Shown: piece by piece, positions 46,463-58,854 of the stretch
Numbering within the stretch: position 1 is the first letter of the stretch
Layout of the letters: the number at the start of each line of letters is the position of its first letter
NCBI GenBank assembly: GCA_006538405.1
Contig: BJKQ01000015.1
Location: 1,178,001-1,242,000, forward strand
Reading direction: 5' to 3'
From: Hansfordia pulvinata
Lineage: Eukaryota > Ascomycota > Sordariomycetes > Xylariales
DNA: 64,000 nucleotides
Translations under genes and position numbers: made by a program
Notes under the pieces: model-generated
Seen by the model: the letters and a program-made list of their open reading frames with translations, nothing else
Told to the model about the DNA's origin: nothing
Database searches by the model: none

Positions 46463-48298
46463 CGAAGATCTGAAGCTGTTTCAGTGGGAAGCATTAGTCC
46501 CTATTAAGTTATATATGAACTACCGTCCTTCGAACGTTGAACGAACGTCTGCCGCTTTCATCGAACCTTAGAGCGATGTTGTACAGAACGCGGCCACTTG
46601 CAAAAGCCACGCGAACGACCCTGGTGCGTCACGTCGGCAAAATAAACCAGATAATTGAACAGTGTATTTTGAATACTTAAGGCTTAACACACATCAACGT
46701 AGCGACGTGGTGGTATAAGGGCTAAATGAGTGAGTAAACGACTTAAACATAAAAATTATAAATTATGAACTCAAAAGGAAGGCCACGCTTAAAAGAGAAT
46801 ATCAGGTTCTTAAAAATAAACTACATAAGTTTATAAGCAAATCGGACGATAAGGACCTTATAAACTTATATTAATAAAAAAGTTATCTGTTTGAGTGTTA
46901 ATATTTAAACAAATTACCTTATAGATTAATTCTTTAATTCCTTACAAATAACGACCTTTCTCCACGCGGTAGCTTTATGAAATATTACTTCTTTACTAAT
47001 AGTCTCAGCGTCTTTTTATAAGTTGCTGTCGCCGCAGATCTTTAACACGCATACTCGAGGCACTTATTGTAAGCTAATTCGAGTCGGTGAGGGAAGGGAT
47101 GGGGTTGAAACAGTTGCGTATCTGTGAACTCCCCCGTTGTTTGCTTATCGATGGCGAAAGTACTTGCGCATGGTACGTACGGCCGAGTGGCGCTCGCTCC
47201 CGGGGTCAAGGTTAGGACGGCGTAATCGACGGCGGCGGAGCAGGGGCGGGGGTTGTCGGATTTTCGAGGTGTCGACGTGCAGCCTAGTCCTCAGCGCTTT
47301 GAGTCCCCAGACTGCTTCAAAGCGGGCTGAAGAACATCGATAAACAATCACTTGAGTAGGCACGGGATAAGGTATAAGAGATAGGGTCTATGCTGCATCT
47401 CCTTTAAGTTAGCAACAGCTGGTCAGATGATTGCATAGCGAGGTGGGCCAAGAGATCGGCCTAAAGACCCGAGCAAATGCGACAGCTTAATAAGGTGGGA
47501 GCTTGCAAGCGTGACCGGCGCGGACTCGCGGCCTTCGACTATCAAGAATCAGCGCGCTTGGCATTTACAACGCGATGTAAGGAGGAACTGCCCGTGCAAT
47601 TATCAGCAAAAATTAGATGGCAGTAAAGCAAGACGGACTTAACGTCAAGTGAGTTCAGTGGCTGCGGAAGCCACCGTGAGCGAAGGTGTCACGTTCAACA
47701 AATGTACATTTATCGAAAAAGAGGGATAATAAGCGGGAATAAGGGAAGCGGACGAAAAATGGTCAGTGCCAGTGAGCCAAAGCTTCGTGAGTAAATTCTG
47801 AACTAATAGTTTAGTGAGAAGCATCGCATGCGCTGCCTTATTATCTGTTGCTTAAAGAAAGGGAATCCACCACGAGGTTTCTGAGTGCCACTGTCATAGC
47901 TGCTGCGACTTGGATATATCCCCTTGGTTCAATGATGTGTAACCGCGGGACCTAAGGCTATGCGATGGCGTTTAACCCTCAAGCCAGGTGAGAGCTGGTT
48001 AGTAAGGCATCTCGATGGAAGGCCGGAGATAATGGCAACACGCTGGTACCTGATTGTGCGTGATAGCTTTCTCATCGCTCTTCTGTCTTCTTAAAGGCGA
48101 ACCCTCAGCTATTTATCCACTCAAGCCGTTTAAAAGTAGGATACCGCCTCGTGTAAAGATAGACACTGCTTAAGCTAATAGCTGATTAGTGACTGCACTT
48201 TTTTACTTATTAGTTCGCGGGTTTGGGGCGATGAGCCGTGTCATTTGGTATTAAGACACCACTGCTAATAAATGATATCTAAAATTAGTTTTTTTACC

Positions 48299-48340
48299 GG
48301 CATTACGGCGCCACCAATCGGCATTACCGCGCCACCAGAA
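48299..48340. repeat. 2 x 21-bp imperfect tandem repeat
   Basis: GGCATTACGGCGCCACCAATC is followed directly by a copy differing at three positions. Because 21 is a multiple of three, it encodes a doubled GGAVMP in the minus-strand frame at 48265-48561, but that frame is not otherwise supported. Confidence 0.75.
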
Positions 48341-48698
48341 ACCCTAGGGGGCGTATTGTATTTTAAGGCATCTTCAGCTCTGATTCCAGGCCAGTGGCCA
48401 ATTTGAGACCTGAAAACCATGCTATTACACTGTCCGCAGATATGAGCTGAGTGGGTTGAGGGATTAAAGTTTTTACAGTGTTTCTGAATCTTTAAATCCT
48501 TGCCCCCGTTTCTGTTCAGCGACGCTTTGAACTTATATAAAGGGACCCCAACGCAGCGCACGGGTGCATAAGCTATTCTTGCCAGCCATACAACGTACCC
48601 TTCTTCGTTATTTTGAACACACTGAAACTCCTGCCAAAGGGGACAAGTTACACACTAGAAAGGGTTAAACACCTTTTTAAATCTCATCGTCCACGAAC

Positions 48699-49465
48699 AT
48701 GCGTCTCTCTACGGTGGCCCTCGGCATCGTGCCCCTGTTGGCACCTCTGGCCGCATTAGCGGCCCCGCCCTCAGAACTCGCGCCTCCTGTCGACCTTGTT
48801 GCCAGGGCCGGGAAGGATGTCACGGTTGACATCCCAAGGCCCTGCAACGCGCTGATTCGCGGCGGAACATCGCCCTGCGATGAGGCATCGCAAACGTGCC
48901 TGTCATCTGAGGCCGCGAACCCGTGCGTGAGCCACAACTACCAGCCGACACGGGATCTGAGCGATACAAAGACCAAGCAATCTTTCATGGAGTACGCTGT
49001 GCGGCTGATCCCGGGCTTCTTGAAGAAGAGATCCCAACTCCCGGGGACGGTGAGAACTGGCAAAGAGAGCAAGTGGACGTTCTAAATGAACAAGGGATCG
49101 AAATGAGAAACCAGGTCCAGGGCGAAAGCGAGTTTCGAGACATCGAGGCCGGCCTTAATGCCATGAGTGCGCCGGAGCGCACAAAGTGGCTGTCCGGACT
49201 GATCGAGGGAATTAAGCGGGGCGTCCATTATCCGGTGACAAAGTATGTCGGTGTTGGAGTGGTCATTGCAACCTGCCTCGCCTTCGCCGTTGCCTTGGGA
49301 ACACACTGGCAATCCGGCTGGGGAGCTTTAGGAGCTAGTATGGGAAGTTTCGTCGGCATGGCTGTGCTTATAGCCATGGTAGTCAACGATATGCCTAGGG
49401 GTGGTGCCAGTCCTGCTGTAGCTGGCGGCGCTGCAGTCGTTGCCCTCAACGTTGCAATTATGTAA
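48699..49465 (+). CDS. Orphan secretory-pathway membrane protein in an AT-rich block
   Basis: Unrecognised gene with normal codon use surrounded by AT-rich sequence. Exons 48699-49049 and 49115-49465 are joined by a phase-0 GTGAGA..ACCAG intron with an internal CTAAAT branch-like site. Splicing merges two frames that are otherwise separate and removes the stop of the first; 233 residues. The N-terminus MRLSTVALGIVPLLAPLAALA is a signal peptide. The middle has four cysteines (PRPCNALIR, TSPCDEAS, QTCLSSE, NPCVSH) and a possible Kex2 site FLKKR. The second half is an acidic helix, then hydrophobic segments YVGVGVVIATCLAFAVALG, GALGASMGSFVGMAVLIAMVV and AVAGGAAVVALNVAIM. It may be a membrane-active secreted protein or effector-like orphan; no function is assigned. 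Confidence 0.65.
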
Positions 49466-50062
49466 AAGACACAGCTAACATATAAGATTATAAGCATCTG
49501 CTTAACCAGACCTTATTAGCTTTAAATATAAAATGAAAATTCTTAAATAAGATTTTAAAAAGATTAAAAGTAAGAGAGTAAAATAATTAAATCATTATTA
49601 TATTAATTATCACGATTTTATATAAGATTAAAATTATATTTAAAAAGATATCAACTTTATTTTAATATAACTAATAATCAATAATATAAAAGCGGTTATT
49701 TGTTTTTAAGTTTTTATTATTAAAATAATATTAAGTGTGTTAACGTGTAACGGTAGGCCTTTATTTAAAAGTATATTGAAAACTTAAAGAACTGCTTAAG
49801 ATTTTGAAAATTAAAATCTATACTTAAGACTTAAATAAATATAAGAGCCGCGGTATTGTTATTATAAAATAACTTAAGAAATAGACTGAAGTGTTGTTTT
49901 ATTAATGTGCACGGGGGATTTCATTTAATAAAATCGCATGTGTTTCTTATCGATTTGAGCTTAGTCCGCATTAAATGCTGGAAAAGATTCTATCAGCCTG
50001 TATCTATCTTTAATTTCTATCCTACCAGTGTATATATGACCGATAACTTAAGAATCCCGGTT
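49466..50062. other. AT-rich RIP-like sequence
   Basis: About 600 bases composed almost only of A, T and scattered TpA-rich words, with no coding signal. It separates two islands of normal codon use. Confidence 0.6.
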
Positions 50063-50380
50063 TTAATCACTTCCTTCGTCGCGAAGGTGCTCCAGCCCCT
50101 TCAAAGCGTTCTCCCTGTACTGGAAAAACTCCAACTCAACGCCCTCCAGCGTAGGGTCGATCAGCTTGGTTTTAACATTGCTGTTGTACACAAAGTTGGG
50201 TTTCCCTTTGTCGTTGAACCCGGGCGGCCAAAAGTAAATCTTGGAGCCAGGGAGGCCCTCGCACCTGACCATGTTGGCCTTCTTGTACACGTCCTCGTCG
50301 ACCGAGTAGTATGTCTTAAGAGTGTTGTCATAGGTCTCGGTGAAGATGACTTCCCGTTTCGCGTTAAGGCTGTTTAACAT
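50063..50380 (-). CDS. Small ORF island, possible 3' exon or gene remnant
   Basis: A 105-residue frame with GC-rich third positions and intact CpA-containing codons, flanked on both sides by AT-rich sequence. The translation looks like real protein: IFTETYDNTLKTYYSVDEDVYKK, then EGLPGSKIYFWPPGF, KGKPNFVYNSNVKTKL and VELEFFQYRENALKGLEHL. No family was recognised and no signal peptide is visible. The first codons (MLNSLNAKRE) border AT-rich DNA at 50390, so the true gene may have had upstream exons now destroyed by mutation. It could also be a complete small gene. Confidence in coding is moderate and in completeness low. Confidence 0.45.
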   Translation of the reverse strand: MLNSLNAKREVIFTETYDNTLKTYYSVDEDVYKKANMVRCEGLPGSKIYFWPPGFNDKGKPNFVYNSNVKTKLIDPTLEGVELEFFQYRENALKGLEHLRDEGSD

Positions 50381-53300
50381 GGAGTGTTAACCCGGCATTT
50401 TATATATTAATCAGCCTTTTCATATAAACTTATAAATAATATAATAATATAATAAGCAATATTAATATTATTACGTATTACGTATATGTTTATTTATTAT
50501 AAATATTATACTTAATATAACCTAATAAATAATTCTTTTAAAGGTTCAATTAATATGAAATAATAGTATTATACTTATATACTTTAAATTATTATAAAAA
50601 TAATATATAAAATATAATATTATATTAATCATTTAAAAGTAAAATAGTAAGGTGAAATAAAACTTAAAATATATTACTTAATAACTTTTAATCATTTATA
50701 TAAAAGTGATAAAAACCATAATTTAATATTAATAATAAAATTAAAAAGGTAATGTCTTTTAATTTTAATTCAAATTAAGATAAGTATATAAGGTAAGAAA
50801 AAATAAAAGAAAAGATAATAATAATTTAATGAATTAAACGGTAAGAAGTGAAGTTTTATTTAATTAACCTTAACCTGATTCCGGAGAAGATAAATCATTA
50901 TAACACGTATTAAAAAGCTTATATTATTAAGGAGTAAAAGTTGTATTCGTTCGTTATTTAAGTAATTGTTAACACGTCCTTATATAGCCGCGGGCGTGGA
51001 ACTGTTTACAGGTACTCCGCCGGGTAGGTGCAGCCTTATAGCAGTTACGCTCATGCCCGCAACGCAACGGCGCGTGTCAGGCCTTAATCTTAACCTTAAG
51101 CCTCTTTAAGAACGCTTCTCTTTTTAACTTTTATCCTCTTAAACAAAAGCGACAGCTGGTCGTGTTTCCTCCTTCTAAGCGGCGGCATGGTGATGATTGA
51201 TGCGGATTAGCTTAATTGTCTGGTACTCTGTTAACCATCAAGGCCGGCCCCACTGAAAAAACGACATTCCTTTAACCCTTATTTTTAAACAAGGATTAAA
51301 GAAACTCGTTATCGGCGATGAGATTTTCGGGGACCTCCTTAATGGTGAAGCGGCTAGCCGTGATAGCATAAGGTCGCTCGGTGTTTAAGAGAACTTTAGT
51401 TGATTTCTCGTGGTCTTCGTCCATCGTTACGAGCAAAGCGAACCTAGCATTTAGGTTTATGCGCGCTATCCTCCCGCTATTAAGGGGCATTTCAGTGAAC
51501 GGCAGCTATTTATTATTTATTTATCTTCTTTAAAATCGGGTTAAGGTTGCTTATATAAAACTTCACCTTTTAACGTCCAGCTAATTAAACCATTATTATC
51601 TCTCCTTTTATTCTTTTACTTTATTTACTTATTTTAAGTTAAATTTAAGTTAAAAGATATCACCTTCTTTATCTTATAATTAATATTAAGTTAGCACCCT
51701 TATTATTTTTTATATAAATAATTAAAAAATATTAAGTGTTATATTTAAGCCTTTAATTAACCCCGCTCTCTTACTTATATATAATTAATATAATATTATA
51801 TTTAATATATTACTCTTTTTTATATTTTAAAGTATATAACCGCGGTGTTATTAACCTTATTGTTACTTAATTATAAAAGTAAGTAAGGCTTATATCAAAA
51901 AAGGATAAAAATATTATTAAGCTCCTTTTAATTTTATCCGTCTCTTTTTTATATTATATTTATGTCCGGTCCGGTTTATATCCGTGTTAAGCCCGGTGCC
52001 TTTTATATCGGGTTTAAGGCTTTTAATTTCTTTAATATCCTTTATATATATATTAATAAGGTCCGTTTTATATTTATACCGGGTCCGTGTTATGACCTTT
52101 ATCCTTTTATTATCGTTAATAATTACTTAATAACCCTTTTTATATACTTATCTTTAAAAAAACTTATAATACCTTTATTTATATATATATAAAGGCCGTT
52201 ATCGTGTTATCGTATTATATAATAATAACCAGGTACAGCTTATATTATTATATAAGCGTTACGCCCTTATATACTTTATTTTTATCTTTATATTTTACCT
52301 TTTTATACTTTTCCGCCTTTATTCTTTTCTTTTTTCTTTTTTTTATTTATCCGTATCGCACCTTTTATAATACTTTATTTATAACCTTTTATTTATATTT
52401 TATATTTACGCTTAATCGTTATCCTCTCTTTTTTTTACTTTTTTAAATCCGCTTTAATATATCGTTTATTATTACTTTTTTTAATAATATTATTATTAAC
52501 GGCCTTAATAAAAGCGGCCCGCTTAACGATAATTTTAATAATATACTTAATAATAATCTTAATAATTATTATAACGACTTTAATATTAACCTTAATAATA
52601 ATATTAACACTTAAAAAGCTAACCGTTATAAGCGTTACGCTTAAATTAAAAAGGACCGTTACGCTTTTAAATAAATTAAAAAAGATAAAAAACACGAGCG
52701 TAAAAAGTATAAAAAGTAAAAAGCTTTTAAAAAACACTCTTTTAACGGTATCCTTATAAAGGGTAACTCTTTTAATTTAAAATAAAAGCTTTTTAAAAAA
52801 GAGCTTAAAGTGTGTGTTAATTACTTTAAACGCTCCTTTATTATAAATAAGCTCTTTTACACTTTAATTAATAAAAGAGACGCTTATTTTTAATATTAAT
52901 ATTATTATATAATTTATATATAAGACTTTTAAGCCTTAACGACTTAACTTAAGCTTTAACACGCTTTTTAATAAATCCGCGCCGTTATCGACTTAAATAA
53001 CTTTATTAAGTAACCTTATAAGGTTAAAAACGATACCGGTCTTAATCACGTTATTATTTTTAAGCCTGTTTTCTTATAATTTATTTATTATTTTAAATAA
53101 GCTTATAACGATTTTACTCGTTTTATTAACGGTAATAACTCCGCTTATAATACCTTTAAAAAAAACTCCTTTACTTTTATATAATTATTTATAATCGGTT
53201 ATATTAACCTTTTTATAATAATATTTATTAATTATTATAAGTTATAAGCGGGTATAATAAATAAGTTAACCGTATAATTTAATATTACGTATATTAACTT

Positions 53301-56300
53301 ATTAAACGGTTTTAATAACGTGAACCGCTCGCTTTAACGAATTAAAAAAGCGGGTTAAGTTTATAATAAAAGCTTTAAGCTTTTATTAACTTAAGCTTAT
53401 AACGTTATTATATACTTAAGAATACTTCTTTTTAATACCGATTTAAGCCGCTTTTTACATAATATAAGTCCTTATCACTTTCTTTTTACTTTAAAGCAAC
53501 CTTATAATAATTAAGTCTTCTTTTCTTATTATTAATAATACGAGTTCGCTTTAAATAACGTTTTCTCTTTTTATTATTAATAATAAAAGTCCGTTTTAAA
53601 CGATACTTTCTCTTTTTATTATTAATAATAAGAATCCGCTTTAAGTAATAACTTTAAATAATAATAAACCCTTTTTAATCGTTTTAATCTTATTTTAACC
53701 CTTAATTTTATTATTAATCTTATTAATAAACTTAACCGCTTATGTTAATATTTAAAGCATATTAATATTACCTTTTATCGCTTTTACACCGGTTATTATA
53801 ACTTTAAAACGCTTTAATCCGTTTATAACCTTAATTATAATAAGTATATACTTACCTTTTACCGTTTTAATATACGTCTTATTATTTAACGTCTTTTTAT
53901 CGTATCGAATATTAAGTAATAAGTTTTTAAAGACTTAAAGGCCGTTATTAATATTATTAAAGGTTATAACGCTTTTTAATTCGCTTTTTTATAATCTTAA
54001 ATACATACCGATTAACGTTATTTTAACACTTTATAAAATATATATAATATGGTTCGGAACCGTGATAAAATTCTTTAATTTATGCCTTTTAATTATAATA
54101 ATATATATTAAAAGTTAAGCGTAAATATAAGTATCCTTTACGATCGCTTTTTTAAGTATTAAAAGTCACCTTTTTATTATAATAAATAACGTTAAGCTCG
54201 TAACGACCTTAACTTAAAAAAGATAAAAGATTAAAAAGAGTTTAAAAAAGAGCTTCCTTATAATAAACGCCCTTATCGCTTTTAATCGTGTAAGTCTTTA
54301 ATTAAGATATTAATTTAAGTAAGGTTTTTAAGGTTTTTATAATTATTTTTATATATTTTATTTATAAGCCATATTAAGCCTTTATTACACGCGTTTTAAG
54401 CTATTATATAATGCCTTTAATAAGTATTAATATTAAATTAAAGTTTAATATATATTTATATTAATCTTATATCGTATCCGTGTTATATCCTTATATAATA
54501 TTTATTAATATTAAGCCGTATCTTTAATTTAAGTCTTAATTAACCTTTATATTAAGTCCGTGATTAATTTATATTTTATCCGGACCGTATATAAGGTTTT
54601 AAACTCGATCCCTTTTTATATTAAGTCCGTGTTAAGTCCGTTTTATATCCGAGTCCCGCTTTAATTAACGGTCTTTTATTTTATTTAAGTTATATATATA
54701 ATTAATTTATACTTTATCCGTATCCCTTTTTAAGTAAATATCTTTAATTATACTTATATTAAATCCGTATCTTATTTATATTAAGTTTAAAGCGCCCTTT
54801 AATAATATTAAGGTTATAAGTCGGTTATACTCTTTACGCTTTCTCTTTAAGTTAAGGCTATTATAAATTTAAATATTATTATATAAGGACTTAAAACGCT
54901 TAAAAGCAGCCGTAATTATTATCTTTTATATTAACTTTTATATAAGATTATTATAACCTTTTTATTTAATTAAGGTTAAACGTTATCCTTTTTAATTAAA
55001 GCTTATATAAGCGTAAAGAATATCCTTTACTTTATATTTTTTATTTATATTTAATATAAGGTCTTTAATAATAATTAAACCTTAATAAGTATTTATAATC
55101 GGTTAACTTAATAATAAGTCCGTTATTACGCTCTTTATAAGGTTAATATAAAACACTTTATAAATTTGCTTAAAAACATTTAACTTTACGTTTAATAAAT
55201 TTGAAATTATTATAATTTTATATTTTTAATAAATTTAATTTAATTTATATAACGGTCGTTTTATTATAAAGTTACGTAATACAAGTTATACTTTATCTTT
55301 AATTTAAAAGCGTTTTATTAAGTGTTATAAGCGATTTAAATCGTTTTATTATTATTATTAAGTGTATATTATAATAAATTATATTAATTTTTACCTTTTA
55401 TATAAGCGGGTCACGAATTTTATTACTTTATTACTTAATGTCTTTATTATAAGGTCCCTTTTTAAAGGCCTTTAAATTACCTTTATATTAAAGCCGTATA
55501 ATAAGCGGTTTAAGCTTACCTTTATAATTATTAAGGTCTTATTATTAAGCGCGAGTTAATATATTAAAAGGTGATTAAGTTAATCGTTTTATTTAAAAGA
55601 TATTACTGTTTATAAGATAGCTTAAACCTTTTAATTCACCCGCTTAATACCTTTATTTATTTATTAATAATACACCGTTAATAATATTTACTTAATCTTT
55701 ATAAAGGTATATAACGTCCTTTAAAAGCCCTTTATTTAATTTAAGCCACGGTTATTAATAATATTAATTAAAAACCCGTAAAAACGTTATTAAGTATTAC
55801 GGAACCGTATTACGTATACTTTAACCGTTATTAAGCTTATTATTTTTAATTAAATAAACTTAAATAACCGGTTAATAATAATTATAATATATTTTAAATA
55901 ATCCGGCCTTATTATAAAAAGTGGCCTTATAAAGTCCATTAAGATTTAAAATTAAAATTTATTTAATAACGGTAAAAGGGTAAAAAGGCCTTATTAAAGT
56001 TAATAAGAAATATACGCTCCTTTATAATTATAATTTTATATAAATCGTGTTATATTTTAAAATATAAAATCTTAATAATAATCACGTAATAAAATTATAA
56101 ATATCGTCCTTTAACTTAAATGGCCTTTTAATAAAGATTTATAAGCGCGCTTAATTAATCTTATTATTAATAATTCTTAAGTTAACACTTATATATAACC
56201 CTTTTAAAATAAAGCTTTTTAAACGTTCTTTATATAATCTTTAATTTAAAGCGAGCTGTTCACTTTAAAGGAGAAACGGTAAGTTACACTTTTTATATTA

Positions 56301-56499
56301 TTTAAGCGAGCCGTGTATATATCGTTCCCGCGGAGGCCCTTATTTTAAAGCGCGGTTAAGTCCTTTTTTATAAATATATCCGTTTTTTAAAGTAAATAAG
56401 GTTTTATCCTTTATTATAATTAGCCTTATAAAAACCTTAAGTACGTTTATAAAGGTAATATTATAATTAAGTAAAATAATTACCCGTATCTTAAATTAT
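50381..56499. other. AT-rich, RIP-saturated transposon debris
   Basis: The composition is dominated by TTA/TAA words; CpA and TpG are strongly depleted by eye while CpG persists, the footprint of RIP (C to T at CpA on either strand). A less mutated patch at about 50,990-51,500 contains a 64-codon minus-strand frame (51296-51490) that may be a remnant. Other open frames (51962-52737) are low-complexity artefacts of AT-rich DNA. The part nearest 56.5 kb is expected to hold the integrase end of the Ty3/Gypsy element described next, but I could not align it. Confidence 0.65.
53521..53645. repeat. 3 x 45-bp degenerate tandem repeat
   Basis: The self-complementary core TTATTATTAATAATA recurs at 53526, 53571 and 53616, embedded in similar CTTTTTATTATTAATAATAA contexts followed by GTCCG/TTCGC-type words. 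The exact 45-base spacing (15 codons) suggests a short protein repeat in a former transposon frame, or slippage. Confidence 0.6.
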
Positions 56500-57640
56500 C
56501 CCTTTTTATATTTTAATTATAACGTGATAAAGCGTTTAACCGCGCGCTTTACGTACTTAATTAATAATAAAGGTTATAATTAAATAAGGTAAAGACCTCC
56601 TTTTAATATACTTACCGTTTATTAATTAATTAAAGGGCGGTAAAGTATTTTAAGTTCTTATAATCGGTAAGGATTATAAATAAGTCTTATATAAATTATA
56701 ACTTTATTAACTAAGCCTTTAAATAAGTGATTATTATTAATATTTCTTTATTATAAATTAAGTAATTACGTTATATTAATATTAAAAACGTTAAATAATA
56801 TATTATTAAGTATAAAACGTTATTATAAAATTACGATAAATAACCCTTTAACGCCCGGCTTAAGTAATCGGCTTTTACCACCGTTTTTAAATTAAGATCT
56901 TATTACTTTAAAATTAAGCTTATAATAAAGTGGTCCTTTAAACATTAAAAGGCCTTATTATACTTTTAAGTTTAATTAAAGTGTATATTCTTCTTTATAA
57001 ATACGTTAAGCGGGGTTATTAAGGTTAAATAATTTAAGATAAAGTCGCGGTAAAAGTTAATAAACTTAAGGAAATTACGGATAGCCTTAATATTCTTTAA
57101 GGCTTTTTACTTTTAAATAACTTAAATCTTCTTTAAGTTTAAGCGAATCTCCTCTTTAACCTTTACGATAAACTTAAGGTATTTAACCTTTATTATTATA
57201 AACTTATACTTATCCCGGTTTAAAAATAAGCTAATATCCTTTAATAACTTTAATACTTAACGTACTTTCGTAATATAATCCTTTTTTAACCCTTTAAGTA
57301 AATTAACACGTTATTAAGGAAAGCCGTAATAAAGTCCTTAAAAGTGGTATTTAAGGCCATATTAATATATTATTAAAATAATGTTAAAGCCTTAATTAAT
57401 TTAAAAAGGCATATTAACCACTTAAATAATTTAAAGCGGGTACGGAACGTTATTAAGTGCTTTTATCTTATCTTTATTTATAATTAATAAAAAGCCGCTT
57501 TTATATTTAACTTTATTATTTATTAAGACTTTAATAAAGAACGTAATATCTTTAAGATTAATAATAATAAGTATCGGTTTTATTAAGTAACCTTATTTAA
57601 CGCTTTATAATCCACGTAAAAGCGTTATTTCCTTTTTAGC
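56500..57640 (-). mobile_element. RIP-degraded Ty3/Gypsy LTR retrotransposon, RT-RNase H region
   Basis: Minus-strand translation, ignoring stops, follows Gypsy polymerase in order. Near 57,624 RFYVDYKALNKVT..NRYLLLLI replaces the usual RFCVDYRGLN..NRYPLPLI. ITFRTRFKLFKWLICLF comes next, then YINMALNTTFKDFITAFLNNVLIYLKG near 57,310-57,370, then AIRNFLKFINFYRDFILNYLTLITPL near 57,050-57,100. The RNase H end is TDYKNLKYF..NALSR near 56,530-56,670. The catalytic YLDD is now FLNN, and many Trp/Gln/Arg codons are stops, exactly as G-to-A RIP changes on the coding strand would produce. The element is dead. Its gag/protease side should lie above 57.6 kb and integrase below 56.5 kb; LTR ends were not found. 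Confidence 0.85.
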
Positions 57641-58800
57641 TTTTTAATAAGTAAAATAAGTGTTATTATAAATAAGGAATTAACTTAAATTTATCCTTTA
57701 TCCTTTAAGTTTATAATTTATTAACGTAACTTAAGTAATTAATCGCGCGGTATATTATATAAAAGGCCTTAAAGAAGGTTTAAAGAGGAACCGTCCTTAT
57801 TCGGCTTAATTTAAATCTTATAATTAAGCCCCTTTTAATAAAGTAAAAGGGCGGATACTTTATCCTTATTAAATAACGCTTAAAAGTCCGTGAACTTAAG
57901 TAAAAGTGGTATAAACTTCTTTAATTATAACACCTTATTTTATAAGAGTTTTATAATCTTTTTCACGCTTATAACCCTTAAGTATATAATAAAGTCGTCC
58001 TTTCACTTTTAAGCTTTTTATAAGATAATTAACACTTAAGTTCTTTTTAATAAATTTAAGTGTCCTTATCACCTTTTACTTTAATAATTATTAACTTAAA
58101 GCCCTTTTACCGCTTTAATTATTAAGTGTTAATCCTTAACGAAAATCGTTATGTTTTTTTATTATATTTAAAAGAGGCTTAAAATAATATTATAAAATAA
58201 CCTTAAAATCATATATAAGGTTATAAAGGCCGCGTATTTATCGATATCGATAAACGTTTATATTAAATATTAAATACCTTAAGTCTTTAAGGCGCTTATA
58301 ATAAGTTATAAGCTTTATAAAGTAAGGATCTATATTTACTTTAACTTAAAAGATTAAGCTTTTTACTTATTAATCGCTTTATAACACTTATAACCATTAT
58401 TTATTAATGTATTAAAAGAGCTTAAAAAGTTAAATAAGACCGGGATACGAAATACCGGTCCGTTTATATTTTCTTTTATCTCTTTAAATTATTACGCCTT
58501 ATTTATATTATAAGTCCGAATTAAACATAAATATAAGCTTAAAGGCCCTTAAAAGAGACTTATTTTAAGGGCTCCTTTTCCTTTAAATAAAATTTATTAA
58601 AGTTCTCTTTATCTTTAAAAGTGCTTATTACCTTAACGTTAATAAAGGGGGACGGGTTTCGAGTAAGGTGTTATAAGGAGAAGTCTTAACTTAACTTAAT
58701 ACATTCTTATATAAGATTAATACGAACTCCTTATAAATACCCTTTAAATCTTTTATTAAACGTGGAGGTTTAAGGTTTAATTCTTATTTATTATATACTT
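57641..58800. other. AT-rich continuation, probable 5' part of the Gypsy element
   Basis: Same RIP-like composition as the pol region and on its upstream side (minus strand), where gag and protease would lie. No motif was readable. The block ends where the TGCA-containing repeats begin. Confidence 0.45.
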
Positions 58801-58854
58801 AACATATAAAATAAGTGCATCGAGGGCTGGGTGCATTAAAAAGTATACTAAAAA

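Larger units (their letters stand above)
46334..48698. other. Transition into AT-rich, partly RIPed DNA; no gene called
   Basis: GC content falls sharply after about 46,500. AT-rich blocks alternate with patches of ordinary composition (about 47,040-47,360 and 47,400-48,100). Two short minus-strand frames (47145-47363 and 48265-48561) could be gene remnants, but no family was recognised. Two small tandem repeats are listed separately. Confidence 0.5.

Noticed and set aside
52204..52737. Phe/Tyr/Ile- and Lys/Ile-rich frames
   Set aside because: Produced by AT-rich composition; no codon-use or motif support.
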